This document shows positions 8,618-18,424 of a stretch of 64,000 bases of DNA, in pieces (the first letter of the stretch is position 1; each line of letters starts with the position of its first letter). The notes beneath the pieces were generated by a model. It did not search any database. It saw only the letters and a list, made by a program, of their open reading frames with translations, and was not told where the DNA came from. The translations under genes were made by a program, and so were the position numbers. The DNA is taken from assembly GCA_030627235.1 (NCBI GenBank), contig DAOUSL010000003.1:1-64000 (forward strand), written 5' to 3'. The DNA is from Thioploca sp. Lineage in GTDB: Bacteria > Pseudomonadota > Gammaproteobacteria > Beggiatoales > Beggiatoaceae.

Positions 8618-10288
8618 ATGAAGTATTCGGCCCTTACATGGGTAAAAATAACAATTGATGACAGTTTGAAGCAAACACGACAATCTTTGGAAAAGTTTGT
8701 GGAATGTCCTAGTGAAACTGCTCCATTGCAACAATGTGTAACGTGGCTACATGAAATTTATGGAGCTCTTAAGGTATTAGAATTACAAACAGCAGCACTA
8801 TTAGTTCAAGATATTGAATTAACAATTAAAACTATATTAGCTGGTAAAATAGAAAATAATGAAGCAACTTATGATATTTTAATGAGAGCTTTAATTCAAT
8901 TGCCTAATTATTTAGATCATTTAGCAATTGTGCAACGTGATATTCCTTTGGCATTATTACCATTATTAAATAATTTGCGAGCTTTACGAAAACAAAAACC
9001 GTTAACAGCTAATAGTTTGTTTACGCCAGATTTATCAGTTACTGTCACCCATTTTAAGCCAATCAAATTGACTGATGATAAACTGAAAAAATATATGCAT
9101 CAAATGCGAGTTGCTTATCAAAAAGGGTTAGCTGTATTATTTAAAAATCCTAAGCAACCAGTTGAAGGATTAAAATTTCTTTATACAGTGATGCAACGTT
9201 TACAACAGGCTACTGGAACTGCTCAAATTACTAAAGTTTGGTGGGTAGCAGAAGGAGTTATAGAAGCATTATTACAAAAAGGATTAGCTCTTAATAAACC
9301 AATACTTAGTCTATTTAAACAAATAGATGCTTCAATAAATCAAGTAATGACTCATGGTAATGCAGCATTAAATACTGCTCCACCGAAAGCATTATTGAAT
9401 AATTTATTATTTTTTGTGGCTCAGGCTCGTTCCAAAGGCAAACAAACTGTAGCTATCAAAGTTATATTTCAATTAAATGATTATTTGCCATCAGAAGCCT
9501 CTTTGTCAGCTGCAAGATTGATGTTTGCTGGGCCTGATATTGAATTGATGAAAGTAGTGGTAACTTTGTTAAAAGATGACTTTGCTAGAGTAGAAGAAAC
9601 CTTAGATATATTTAATCGAGCTGATAATCCTTCTATTTCGGAACTTTCTCCATTAGTAGACTTACTAAGAGATATGGCTAATACTTTAGGTTTGCTTGGA
9701 CTATTAGTTCAACGTAAATCTATGTTAACACAAGCAATGTTGTTTTTGGATATTACTGAAGGCCGCAAGCCTCTTAATATGCCGACTTTATTGAAAATTG
9801 CTAATGCGTTATTAAAAATAAGTTCAGCGGTGGATATTTTATCGGTACAAGGTGTACATGCAAAACAACGTTTACAACAAAGTCCAGATACTGAATATTC
9901 TGAAACCCCACAATTTGGAATTGTATTAGGAGTTGCTGTTGATGAAGCTAAAACTGAATTGGCACAAGTAATCCAACCAATAGTTAACTTTATTGATACT
10001 GGAACTCAAGATGATAGCTTACTAGAAGTTCCAGGTCGGTTAAAACAAGTAGAAGGTTTTTTAGCTGTTGCATCTCATGATCGAGCTGCGAAACTACTTA
10101 GACAATGTAATAACTATATCGAACGAATATTTATTAAAGAAGCTACTGTACCACCAGAAGATAAGCTGAAGTCTTTGGCGGATGTGTTGATTGGGATTGA
10201 ATTGTATTTAGATACTTTGGCTGGTAATCCTATGGATACCGAAGATATTTTAGATGGAACTAAGAAACGATTATTGATTCTTGGGTGA
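8618..10288 (+). CDS. FimL / ChpA N-terminal-region-like protein
   Basis: The 556-residue soluble, mostly helical product resembles FimL, the Pseudomonas scaffold protein that matches the N-terminal part of ChpA but lacks a phosphorylatable HPt histidine and kinase. The N-terminal region (WLHEIYGALKVLELQTAALL) is an HPt-like helix hairpin; residues about 140-390 form the second all-helical domain; the C-terminal third contains another hairpin (FLAVASHDRAAKLLRQCNNYI). It occupies the place where chpA follows pilJ in other species. There is no CheA-type ATPase, P1 HPt or receiver domain, and a terminator follows the stop, so it is not simply the first part of an interrupted chpA in this window. 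The exact name is uncertain; FimL-like is the best fit by length and content. Confidence 0.65.
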   Translation: MKYSALTWVKITIDDSLKQTRQSLEKFVECPSETAPLQQCVTWLHEIYGALKVLELQTAALLVQDIELTIKTILAGKIENNEATYDILMRALIQLPNYLDHLAIVQRDIPLALLPLLNNLRALRKQKPLTANSLFTPDLSVTVTHFKPIKLTDDKLKKYMHQMRVAYQKGLAVLFKNPKQPVEGLKFLYTVMQRLQQATGTAQITKVWWVAEGVIEALLQKGLALNKPILSLFKQIDASINQVMTHGNAALNTAPPKALLNNLLFFVAQARSKGKQTVAIKVIFQLNDYLPSEASLSAARLMFAGPDIELMKVVVTLLKDDFARVEETLDIFNRADNPSISELSPLVDLLRDMANTLGLLGLLVQRKSMLTQAMLFLDITEGRKPLNMPTLLKIANALLKISSAVDILSVQGVHAKQRLQQSPDTEYSETPQFGIVLGVAVDEAKTELAQVIQPIVNFIDTGTQDDSLLEVPGRLKQVEGFLAVASHDRAAKLLRQCNNYIERIFIKEATVPPEDKLKSLADVLIGIELYLDTLAGNPMDTEDILDGTKKRLLILG

Positions 10289-10290
10289 TT

Positions 10291-10327
10291 AAATATAATA
10301 GTTCCAAAATTAGGAGCTATTATATTT
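10291..10327. terminator. bidirectional terminator hairpin
   Basis: Inverted repeat with arms AAATATAATAGTTCC and GGAGCTATTATATTT (one G-T pair) around a short AAAATTA loop, in the 50 bases between the convergent FimL-like and MORN-protein genes. The A/T-rich arm ends give a U-run on both strands. Confidence 0.7.
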
Positions 10328-10338
10328 TATATAGGATT

Positions 10339-11964
10339 TTATTCTTCTAACTCAATTTCTTCAGCTGTAGCAGATACGAGTTTACCTTCATTAAAATTAA
10401 GTTCTTGCAAAAGATAGGGATTTTCCTCAAATTCTAATTTTTTTAAACTTCCATTGGCTGAAACTAAAAAACCTTTTCCTGTACGTTTCCCATCCTTAAA
10501 GTTACCTTCATAGCGATCACCACCACTGGATATATAAATTCCTTTCCCTGTACGTTTACCATCTAAAAAATCGCCACCATATAATTCACCGTCAATCCAT
10601 TTTAAAGTTCCTTTTCCATGACGTAAACTAGAGTTAAAATCACCTTGATAACGATCTCCACTAGTCCAAATATATAATCCCTGACCAGTACGTTGGTCAT
10701 TCAAATATTCACCAACATAGTTATCACCATTTTTCCATTTGTAGATACCAACTCCATGTCTTTTACCATTTACAAAATCACCCAAATAACGGTCTCCATT
10801 AGCCCAAGTATAAATTCCGTTACCAGTACGTTCATCATTAATATAATCACCATCATAAGAATCACCATTTGGCCAAGTTACCTTGACTCTGCCAACAAGA
10901 TTAATAGTAGATTTATTATTAGTAATTGTTATTTCAGGATCAATATCTGGAATATCTATTTGAGTAGGAATTGAAGGCTGATTGAATTTGGCACTGGTAA
11001 CTACTAATGCCAACATAGCTTTAGGCTTAATATCTATAGAATTTTTATCAATTTCAACTTGTTCTGATTTAACCTGAATATCTTTTTTATCTTCAGATAT
11101 TATCTCATTATCTATCTCAGTTAGCTTAGAGGTATCTTCTTCAATATATTCGGAGTCCATTTCAACCAATTTTTCATCAGTATCAATTTCATCTTCAGAA
11201 ATATCATTTGATATATCAATAAGCTCTTCATTAGATTCAGATAATATTTCATCTTCATACTCTGCTTTGACTAATGTAGAAGTATCTTCTTCAACATGTT
11301 CAAAACCATCATCAATTTTCTCTTCTGAATTATTCGCTATTTCTTCATTGTAGTCTTCTACTTCATCATCTTTCTCAATTGGTTCTTCTGCAAAATCTGT
11401 AGTATCCAATTCATCGTCAGAATCATCATATTTTTCTTCTGTAAAATTATTTTTTTCAGTATTGCTAGAAGAAGCTATTTGCAACTCATATTTTTCGGCA
11501 CTATCTTTTGTAGTTGGACGGTCAGGTGGGAGTTTACTTCTAGTATCTACGTCTATTTCAATCTTAGGTATTTTAGGAGTGTAACTCAATGTTTTTAATT
11601 TACCTTCATCACGTTTCCCATCAGAAAAATCACCTTTAAAACGTTCTCCATTAGTCCAAAAATAACTGCCTTCACCATCCCGTTTATTATCTACATATTC
11701 TCCTTTATAATATTGGTCATTAGCCCAAATATATATTCCCTCACCATCACGTTTTCCTTCAAAAAATTCACCTTTATATCGATCTCCATTTGCCCAAATA
11801 TAAATCCCATCGCCATTACGTTTTCGGCCTTCATAATCACCATAATAACTATCACCATTAGCGAATCTGACATACTTTTTTTCGACTTGTATATCATCGT
11901 TAGCATATAATTTTGTTACCAAAGAAAAAATAAATATTAATAACCAATACTTGGACTTAATCAT
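10339..11964 (-). CDS. exported MORN-repeat protein with acidic linker
   Basis: A 541-residue protein with an N-terminal signal peptide (MIKSKYWLLIFIFSLVTKLYA). Residues about 35-125 carry four MORN repeats of the form NGDRYKGEFFEGKRDGEGIY. Residues about 150-330 form a very acidic Glu/Asp/Ser linker without repeats. Residues about 355-510 carry about seven further MORN repeats, alternating GDYIND-, GDFVNG- and GNFKDG-type motifs. MORN repeats form elongated beta-hairpin arrays that bind lipids or proteins; bacterial versions are often periplasmic or surface-associated and their roles are mostly unknown. It lies downstream of glgB on the same strand, separated by 177 bases, so may be independently transcribed. 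Confidence 0.85.
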   Translation of the reverse strand: MIKSKYWLLIFIFSLVTKLYANDDIQVEKKYVRFANGDSYYGDYEGRKRNGDGIYIWANGDRYKGEFFEGKRDGEGIYIWANDQYYKGEYVDNKRDGEGSYFWTNGERFKGDFSDGKRDEGKLKTLSYTPKIPKIEIDVDTRSKLPPDRPTTKDSAEKYELQIASSSNTEKNNFTEEKYDDSDDELDTTDFAEEPIEKDDEVEDYNEEIANNSEEKIDDGFEHVEEDTSTLVKAEYEDEILSESNEELIDISNDISEDEIDTDEKLVEMDSEYIEEDTSKLTEIDNEIISEDKKDIQVKSEQVEIDKNSIDIKPKAMLALVVTSAKFNQPSIPTQIDIPDIDPEITITNNKSTINLVGRVKVTWPNGDSYDGDYINDERTGNGIYTWANGDRYLGDFVNGKRHGVGIYKWKNGDNYVGEYLNDQRTGQGLYIWTSGDRYQGDFNSSLRHGKGTLKWIDGELYGGDFLDGKRTGKGIYISSGGDRYEGNFKDGKRTGKGFLVSANGSLKKLEFEENPYLLQELNFNEGKLVSATAEEIELEE

Positions 11965-12141
11965 AAAAATAACCTATTTAATATTGTTCCATGCACCAAT
12001 GCGATTGGCACATGGCGATATAAAAATACTTAGTGATATTTACTAATATATAATTAATTGGGAATGAAAGTCAAAATCATTAGTAATTAACTATTCTTCA
12101 TTCACTAATTCACAATTATCAACTATGACATAATGATTTTA

Positions 12142-14445
12142 TTATCTTTTATGTCTTTTAGAGTTCTTTTTACTACTTTTAGATGGTTTAGGAGTTGAAA
12201 TCTTTGGAGTAATTTTTGGAACAATATTCTCTATATCATTATCAATTAATAGTGTAGGCTGCTGCTCAATAATAGGTTTATTAACTAATTTAAGTACAAT
12301 ACCAGCTAAAGGTGGTATCACAACTAACATAGAATAAGGTCGTTCCATCCAAGGTTCATCTTCAGTTTCCAGTATCATAGCACCATTACCAACATTACTA
12401 CCACCATAACAACCAGCATCAGAATTTAAAACTTCTTCGTATGTTCCTTTGGTTGATACTCCAATTCGATAATTATGTCTTGGCACTGGAGTAAAGTTGA
12501 CTGCAACTATCATTTCTGAGTCATCACTTTTACGCAGATAAATTAATACTGACTGTTCAGAATCATGGCAATCAACCCATTCAAAACCCTGCCATTCAAA
12601 TTCATATTTATATAGAGCTTCAGAATTATGATACAGTTTATTCAAATCTTTAACTAGCAGTTGTATACCTTTGTGACCCTCATACTCCAACACATACCAA
12701 TCCAAAGTAGTTGCACTATTCCACTCAGTTCCTTGACCAAATTCAGTTCCCATAAATAATAATTTCTTACCAGGATGGGTAAACATATAAGTGTAAAGCA
12801 ACCTTAAATTAGCAAACTTTTGCCATTCATCACCTTCCATCTTGGTAAGCATAGAACCTTTACCATGCACAACTTCATCATGGGAAAATGGTAATAAAAA
12901 GTTCTCAGTGAAAGCATATAACATACTGAAAGTTAACATGTCTTGATGATATTTGCGATGCACAGCTTCTTTGGACATATAACTTAAAGTATCATTCATC
13001 CAACCCATATTCCACTTAACACTGAAACCAAGTCCACCACCATCTGCAGGTCTAGTAACTTGAGGCCATGAGGTTGATTCTTCGGCCATGATTAATGCTC
13101 CAGGGTGTTCAGCATGAGCAACTATATTTAACTCACGCATAAACTCTATTGCTTCTAAATTTTCCCTACCACCAAATTCATTTGGAATCCAGTCTTCTCG
13201 TGAATAATCCAAATACAACATCGAAGCAACAGCATCTACTCTTAAACCATCTAAGTGCATTTCTCTTAACCAGTATAACGCACTAGAAAGTAAGAAATTT
13301 TTAACTTCATAACGACTATAGTTATAAATTAAAGTTGACCAATCTAAATGTTCACCTTTACGAGGGTCTTCATGTTCATATAAAGGAGTACCGTCAAAAC
13401 GACCTAACCCATGAGCATCTTTAGGAAAATGAGCTGGCACCCAATCTAAAATTACACCAATGTTATGTTTATGACAATAATCAACTAAATAACGGAAATC
13501 TTCTGGAGTTCCATAACGACTGGTTGGAGCATAATAACCGGTAGTTTGATAGCCCCAAGAACCATCAAAAGGATGTTCAGTAATTGGCATTAGTTCAATA
13601 TGACTAAAACCTAAATCAGTCACATATTCTACTAGTAATTTAGCAATTTCTCGATAATTTAAAAATTCACCTTCTGGGCCACGTTTCCAAGAACCTAAAT
13701 GTACTTCATAAATCGACACAGGAGCATGTAACCAATCCCAATTTTTACGCTTCTCCATCCATTCTGCATCTTTCCAATCGTATGGAATATTATCCACTAC
13801 AATAGAAGCAGTATTAGGACGTAATTCAAAACATTGTCCATAAGGATCAGATTTTAAAAGAATTTCACCAGTTTGTCGATTACGAATTTCAAATTTATAT
13901 AAGGTATTAGGGCCAATATCTGGAATAAATAATTCCCAAATTCCATTATTTCCATGTGATCGCATTGGGTGGGAACGACCATCCCAACGGTTGAAATTAC
14001 CAACTATACTAATTCGTTCTGCATTTGGAGCCCAAACCGCAAATAATATTCCCCCAATACCATCAGTTTGGTGGACATGAGATCCTAAAAATTGGTAAGC
14101 ATGCCAATGTTTTCCTTCACTAAACAAGTGCATATCAAAGTCAGCTAATTGTGGCACAAAGCTATATGGATCATGAGTAATATGCTCACGATGGTCTTTA
14201 TCTCGCCAAATTAACCGATAATGTTCTGGTATCTCAGCTTTACCTTGCCATTCAAATATATCAGTTCCTTTTATGCGTTCCAGAGGTAAGTCACCTTCTG
14301 CGATAGTAACTGTTTCAGCATAAGGAATATAAACACGTACCGTAGTTTTACCATTAATGGAATGTTTGCCCAACACCGAAAAAGGATCATGGTGACGAGC
14401 ATCAACAATTTTTTGTAAATCGGTATTAAGTTTTTGGGCTGTCAT
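12142..14445 (-). CDS. glgB: 1,4-alpha-glucan branching enzyme GlgB
   Basis: Introduces alpha-1,6 branches into glycogen. The 767 residues comprise two N-terminal carbohydrate-binding domains ([10 protein letters not shown] at the start; [22 protein letters not shown] at about 140), a GH13 (alpha/beta)8 barrel and a C-terminal beta domain. Catalytic candidates are Asp404 ([12 protein letters not shown]), Glu455/456 (MAEESTSWP) and the transition-state Asp523 (SHDEVVHGK). An extension of about 45 residues rich in Lys, Ser and Pro ends in a basic tail ([11 protein letters not shown]), which is unusual for the enzyme. A Shine-Dalgarno AGGAAC precedes the ATG. No other glg gene is nearby. Glycogen storage would suit a large-celled or intermittently starved organism (inference). 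Confidence 0.96.
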   Translation of the reverse strand: MTAQKLNTDLQKIVDARHHDPFSVLGKHSINGKTTVRVYIPYAETVTIAEGDLPLERIKGTDIFEWQGKAEIPEHYRLIWRDKDHREHITHDPYSFVPQLADFDMHLFSEGKHWHAYQFLGSHVHQTDGIGGILFAVWAPNAERISIVGNFNRWDGRSHPMRSHGNNGIWELFIPDIGPNTLYKFEIRNRQTGEILLKSDPYGQCFELRPNTASIVVDNIPYDWKDAEWMEKRKNWDWLHAPVSIYEVHLGSWKRGPEGEFLNYREIAKLLVEYVTDLGFSHIELMPITEHPFDGSWGYQTTGYYAPTSRYGTPEDFRYLVDYCHKHNIGVILDWVPAHFPKDAHGLGRFDGTPLYEHEDPRKGEHLDWSTLIYNYSRYEVKNFLLSSALYWLREMHLDGLRVDAVASMLYLDYSREDWIPNEFGGRENLEAIEFMRELNIVAHAEHPGALIMAEESTSWPQVTRPADGGGLGFSVKWNMGWMNDTLSYMSKEAVHRKYHQDMLTFSMLYAFTENFLLPFSHDEVVHGKGSMLTKMEGDEWQKFANLRLLYTYMFTHPGKKLLFMGTEFGQGTEWNSATTLDWYVLEYEGHKGIQLLVKDLNKLYHNSEALYKYEFEWQGFEWVDCHDSEQSVLIYLRKSDDSEMIVAVNFTPVPRHNYRIGVSTKGTYEEVLNSDAGCYGGSNVGNGAMILETEDEPWMERPYSMLVVIPPLAGIVLKLVNKPIIEQQPTLLIDNDIENIVPKITPKISTPKPSKSSKKNSKRHKR

Positions 14446-14702
14446 TATTTTTGTTCCTATAGATAATTAAATTTGGTGTCGTTTTTATAATTATATTTAT
14501 CTAAAATAAGATATAAAATATACTGTTTGAGCAATATAAAACACTGAGGAAAGTTATACAATCTATTTTATCATCTTTATATTTTGTTGTATAGGATATA
14601 CTTATTAAAGTTTAAATAACATTGATAATTAAACTATTAGTTATGAGAAGATGTTGTCTTAGAAGCATAAATTTTCCTAAGGAATAAGAAAAAAAATTTG
14701 AA

Positions 14703-15812
14703 TTAATATAACCATTTTTTCTTGAGTCGCATAATTCTATTATAAGATTCATTAATTCTATCTTCACTTATTAATTTTTTGATAATATTAATCATATGTT
14801 CAACAACACCTTTATCATGTTGGGAATTATTGCCTGTTAATATAATATCAACTCCGGCTTCTATAGATTTTTGTATAGCAATATCAAAACTATATACAGA
14901 AAGAATAGATTGCATCTGCATATCATCAGATATAATTACTCCATTAAATTTTAATCTTTTACGTAACAAATCATTAATAATTATTTTTGAAAGAGTAGCC
15001 GGAAACGCAGGGTCTAAATTTCTATTAAAAACATGAGCAGTCATAATAACATCTACCATACCATTATTAATAAGTTGGATATATGGTTTAAGCTCAATAT
15101 CTTTCCAAGTGTCAGTAACATCTGTTATTAGTAAATGGGAATCATCGGTTGAACTGCCGTGTCCAGGGAAATGTTTGATAACATTTATGATTTTATGATT
15201 TTTATGAGCTTCAATAAACTTAGAAGCATGATTAGTAACAATAGTTGGATCGGCAGAAAAACTACGTTTAAAATTCCCAATAACAGGATTTGTTGGATTT
15301 ATATTTAAATCAACTACTGGAGCAAAATTTAGATTAATACCAACATCTTTCAAAGTGTTGGCTATAATTTCAGCATTTTTATAAGTCCTCTTTAAATCAT
15401 TTTTTTTACCTAAAAATTGGGCCGAAAAAGTATTTGGAAAACCATATTCCTTTTTTAATCTTTGTACCATTCCACCTTCTTGATCAATGGCAATAAATAA
15501 TGGAGTTTTAGCAGCAGCTTGCAATTTACTCACTAGAGTTTTTACTTGTTTAGGAGATTGAATATTGCGTTCATATATTCCTAAAGTATTATCATAATCA
15601 TAGAGTATTACTCCACCCAAATTATATTTTTTAATATCTTTTATAATAGAAGATTCATTATTCAGAGAAAATCCATAAAATCCAATAATTAGCATCTGTC
15701 CAATTTTTTCATCTATGGTTATTTGTTTTATGTTTTTAGAGGATTCTGCCAATGCTAAATTAGTTAAAGCATTTGTGAAATTTATTAATATTAATATAAA
15801 AAATATTTTCAT
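14703..15812 (-). CDS. nagZ: glycoside hydrolase family 3, NagZ-like beta-N-acetylhexosaminidase with signal peptide
   Basis: A 369-residue GH3 N-terminal-domain enzyme. Family signatures are IDQEGGMVQRLKK, the catalytic loop KHFPGHGSSTDDSHL (His/Asp acid-base dyad typical of NagZ) and VIISDDMQMQSI with the nucleophile Asp. Such enzymes release GlcNAc from peptidoglycan fragments. I choose the ATG at 15810-15812 because it begins a good signal peptide (MKFFILILIN-like hydrophobic run ending LALA); the longer frame reaching 15875 would add 21 residues encoded partly in a repeat-like palindrome. Classical NagZ of Gram-negatives is cytoplasmic, so an exported version is noteworthy. It follows the DUF4276 gene on the same strand by 79 bases but belongs functionally elsewhere. 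Confidence 0.85.
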   Translation of the reverse strand: MKIFFILILINFTNALTNLALAESSKNIKQITIDEKIGQMLIIGFYGFSLNNESSIIKDIKKYNLGGVILYDYDNTLGIYERNIQSPKQVKTLVSKLQAAAKTPLFIAIDQEGGMVQRLKKEYGFPNTFSAQFLGKKNDLKRTYKNAEIIANTLKDVGINLNFAPVVDLNINPTNPVIGNFKRSFSADPTIVTNHASKFIEAHKNHKIINVIKHFPGHGSSTDDSHLLITDVTDTWKDIELKPYIQLINNGMVDVIMTAHVFNRNLDPAFPATLSKIIINDLLRKRLKFNGVIISDDMQMQSILSVYSFDIAIQKSIEAGVDIILTGNNSQHDKGVVEHMINIIKKLISEDRINESYNRIMRLKKKWLY

Positions 15813-15854
15813 AAAATTTGAACTTAATTTGTAAAGGTATAATTTTAGAAGCAA

Positions 15855-15886
15855 AGTGTATAGACGAAGTGTCATACACCAAAACT
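15855..15886. repeat. REP-like palindrome (GTGTAT...ATACAC family), copy 1
   Basis: GTGTATAGACGAAGTGTCATACAC forms a hairpin with GTGTAT/ATACAC arms and resembles, on the opposite strand, the palindrome at 50676-50699 (GGTGTATGACGCTTCGCTTATACACC). A related half is at 55267-55310 (CATACACCAAAA ... GTGCATGACGCTTGATAC). It lies between nagZ and the DUF4276 gene. Confidence 0.55.
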
Positions 15887-15891
15887 AATTG

Positions 15892-16464
15892 TTAGGAAAT
15901 ATCAATTAATGTTTCCAACAATACATGAAAACTATAAGAACGATTAGATTCTTTTGAGTTTCGTTGTTCTAAAGACATAAAAGGAGCTATTTTTTCTGCA
16001 AATCTAGGTTTATTCGCATAATCCTTTTCCCAGCCAGGCACTATTTCTTCGAGAAGATTAGATGGTTTAGGGCCAGAAATGTTATCAATATCACGATATT
16101 TTTCCTTACCTTGAAAAAAATTAGCTCTAAATCTAGGTGAACATTTAGAAATCGCTGCCATATCTCCTAAAAACCAGGCTTCTAATTCATAACAAGCAAT
16201 TCGTATTTTATATTCACAAACACAGTTAACCATTTTATCAGTTAATTTACTTTTCAATTTTATACAGTTTTGGTTGTCTTGATCAAGAATGATTATAATT
16301 TGTTGAGCTCGTTTGGATAGGCTTGGAATTATTTTTTCTAAATTACTAACTAAGTCCTCTTTACCACGATGATGTTTAATTTCAAAATTTTCAAAACCTA
16401 AACGTGGTAGAATACCTTCCAAAAATTTTCGAGTGGAATAATCTTCTACTAAGAAAAATATCAT
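15892..16464 (-). CDS. DUF4276 family TOPRIM-like protein, partner of the adjacent ATPase
   Basis: A 190-residue protein with the DUF4276 pattern: Glu7 in an N-terminal strand (FFLVEDYSTRKFL), the Asp61-x-Asp63 pair (IIIILDQDNQN), then IRIACYELEAWFLGD and a C-terminal NRSYSFHVLLETL. These acidic positions are what a TOPRIM nuclease fold would use for metal binding; nuclease activity is inference. The start overlaps the ATPase gene's stop by four bases, so the two are translationally coupled, and an ABC-type ATPase plus a TOPRIM-like protein is the organisation of OLD-type and PARIS-type anti-phage modules. It is the last gene of the defence-like block. Confidence 0.75.
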   Translation of the reverse strand: MIFFLVEDYSTRKFLEGILPRLGFENFEIKHHRGKEDLVSNLEKIIPSLSKRAQQIIIILDQDNQNCIKLKSKLTDKMVNCVCEYKIRIACYELEAWFLGDMAAISKCSPRFRANFFQGKEKYRDIDNISGPKPSNLLEEIVPGWEKDYANKPRFAEKIAPFMSLEQRNSKESNRSYSFHVLLETLIDIS

Positions 16465-17666
16465 GGATCAATTCCTTTGAAATACTTATGTTGCCACAAC
16501 CAACCTAATTCACAACCATCTTCACACATGTCTACTATCATTTTATCATTTTTTGCCGGAGATATACTACTGATACCATGTTCTTTTTTTACTAAAAATA
16601 ATTCTTTTATATTTAAAGCATCCACAAAATCAGGTGAATGAGTGGAAACAAAAACTTGTCCACCACGTTTAGCATAATCTCGTAATTCTTCAGCTAATTC
16701 TCTTAATAAGGTAGGATATAAGTAATTTTCTGGTTCTTCAATACTCAATAATGGACGAGGAGTTGGATCGTTCAATAAAACTAGATAGGCAAACATTTTA
16801 ATTGTGCCATCAGATGTATATTTAGAAATAAATGGATTAGTAAAATTATCATCTCTAAATTTCAGAAAAATTTGACCAGCTTCATCGATACTAACATCAA
16901 CTTTATTAACACCAGGAACTCGTTTCTGCATTTTTTCTAAAATATTATTGAAAATCTTCCTTTCATATTCATATAGATAACTAGCTACTTGACCAAGATT
17001 GTTACCAGACATAGAAAGTTGGCTATCAGCACCTGTTTCGTTGATTTTACGCATTTCTTCATTTTGCAAATTGGAAACTGACCATTGTTCTAATAAAGTA
17101 CGAAAACTTTTAATGGTTTTATAACGTTCAAATTGGCCTAAACCTTTTAATGCTAAAATGTCTTCCGCACCTAAAGGTTGTTCTTCACGTTCTTCTTCAG
17201 TATTCCATCCTTCACTATCATAATCTTGTTCATTTTTAGTTGCATAACCAATCCCTCTTGAATAATCTAAAAAATGCCAAGACTTACCATGTTGTCCACG
17301 TCGGTATTTTAAAATTTCTTTTTCAATAAATACCTTACCTTTATTAAATCCAATTTTTAAATGGTAAGTAACCAAAGAACCTTTTTCTTTTTGTTCAGAA
17401 TTACGAAACTTAATTTCAAATTCAATAAAATCTTTTTCTGGATCGCTATTACGGGTAATAACTTCCTTAAAACCACCTTCACGATTAATTGCAACTGTTA
17501 CATTTTCTTTTAGACAAGTGGCTAAAAAACTGAAAACTTTAAACAGGGTGGTTTTTCCTGAGCCATTTGCACCTAAAAAAACATTTAATCTTTGTAAATT
17601 AGTTATATGTAAATTTTTATACAATCTAAAGTTTTTTACTTTAATTTGTTCAATTTGGGTTTTCAT
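16461..17666 (-). CDS. AAA (ABC/SMC-like) ATPase of a putative defence module
   Basis: A 401-residue ATPase of the AAA_21/OLD-like type. Walker A is at residues 32-39 (GANGSGKT); the Walker B and D-loop region is LLSIEEPENYLYPTLLRELAEE, and the switch His is in VFVSTHSPDFVDAL. Between them is a variable insertion of about 200 residues containing charged helices and the LSMSGNNLGQVASYLYEYE signature-like region. Such ATPases, unlike transporters, work in nucleic-acid sensing and commonly pair with a nuclease; here the partner is the overlapping DUF4276 gene. It begins 89 bases after the HEPN gene, so it may be part of the same transcript as the methyltransferase genes or a separate system placed alongside. 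Confidence 0.85.
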   Translation of the reverse strand: MKTQIEQIKVKNFRLYKNLHITNLQRLNVFLGANGSGKTTLFKVFSFLATCLKENVTVAINREGGFKEVITRNSDPEKDFIEFEIKFRNSEQKEKGSLVTYHLKIGFNKGKVFIEKEILKYRRGQHGKSWHFLDYSRGIGYATKNEQDYDSEGWNTEEEREEQPLGAEDILALKGLGQFERYKTIKSFRTLLEQWSVSNLQNEEMRKINETGADSQLSMSGNNLGQVASYLYEYERKIFNNILEKMQKRVPGVNKVDVSIDEAGQIFLKFRDDNFTNPFISKYTSDGTIKMFAYLVLLNDPTPRPLLSIEEPENYLYPTLLRELAEELRDYAKRGGQVFVSTHSPDFVDALNIKELFLVKKEHGISSISPAKNDKMIVDMCEDGCELGWLWQHKYFKGIDP

Positions 17667-17755
17667 GATTTTTAATTTTGCTATTTTAATATAAATTACG
17701 ACTAAAAATTGTTAATAATTACAATAAATTTTAAATTGTTTATTTTTTAATTATC

Positions 17756-18424
17756 TTATTCATTTATCAAATATTCTTCAGTAATAATATATTTTTCAAT
17801 ATTTCCTAATATCTCTTTCAAATAAGAAACAACTTCTTTTTTTATTTTTAAAATATCTTCGACTGTATAATCTTTTCCACAATCGCAAAAAGAAAATACA
17901 CCATGTGCTAGATCATTTCTCTTATTCTTTACGGTTAATAACTCATCTCCATTTTTTGTAATTCTGGCATCTGTTTGATATGAAAAACCATAATTTTTTG
18001 CAAAATCTTTAATTTTTCTTGCATCAAGATTTCCCGAAATAATCTTTTCTGAATCAAAACATTTTGAAACAATATCAATTGAAATATTTTCTATCATTAA
18101 TAAATTATTGATATTACAATCTTTAAAATTTTTAAGTACAATTTTTTTTAATTCTGTCCGAATATCTTCATAAGCTACATTTTTATTATTCAATTCAATA
18201 TATATTTCTTCAATTGCTTTCTTAATAGAGGATTCAGCAAGATTATAAAGCAGTAAAAATCCATTGGCTTTTAATATCTTAATCATTTCTCGATCAATAG
18301 GTTCATATTTTTCAGTATCAGAATAAAATAATTTGGGATTTCTGTTTATTATGTTCTCTAAAAAATTAAAATAGATTTCAATTTCCATCACTCTTCTATC
18401 AAAATCTTGTAAAGTGTCAATCAT
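17756..18424 (-). CDS. HEPN domain protein, MAE_28990/MAE_18760-like
   Basis: A 222-residue all-helical protein. The diagnostic HEPN ribonuclease motif R-x4-H is present as Arg169-Asn170-...-His174 in VKNKRNDLAHGVFSF. The N-terminal start (DFDRRVMEIEIYFNFLENI) and ILKANGFLLLYNLAESSIKKAI match the MAE_28990-like family as I remember it. HEPN proteins are frequently toxins or RNA-cleaving effectors in defence systems. The ATG overlaps the DUF262 stop (TAATG), so it is translated with that gene. This family has been noted beside DUF262 and C5-methyltransferase genes, which is exactly the arrangement here. The catalytic motif is intact, unlike its damaged DUF262 neighbour. Confidence 0.8.
   Translation of the reverse strand: MIDTLQDFDRRVMEIEIYFNFLENIINRNPKLFYSDTEKYEPIDREMIKILKANGFLLLYNLAESSIKKAIEEIYIELNNKNVAYEDIRTELKKIVLKNFKDCNINNLLMIENISIDIVSKCFDSEKIISGNLDARKIKDFAKNYGFSYQTDARITKNGDELLTVKNKRNDLAHGVFSFCDCGKDYTVEDILKIKKEVVSYLKEILGNIEKYIITEEYLINE

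Noticed and set aside
10693-10974. Plus-strand frame opposite the MORN gene
   Set aside because: A shadow produced by the regular MORN repeat sequence on the other strand.
15813-15875. 21-residue N-terminal extension of the NagZ-like protein
   Set aside because: It starts inside a REP-like palindrome and would bury the signal peptide; the ATG at 15812 is the better start.
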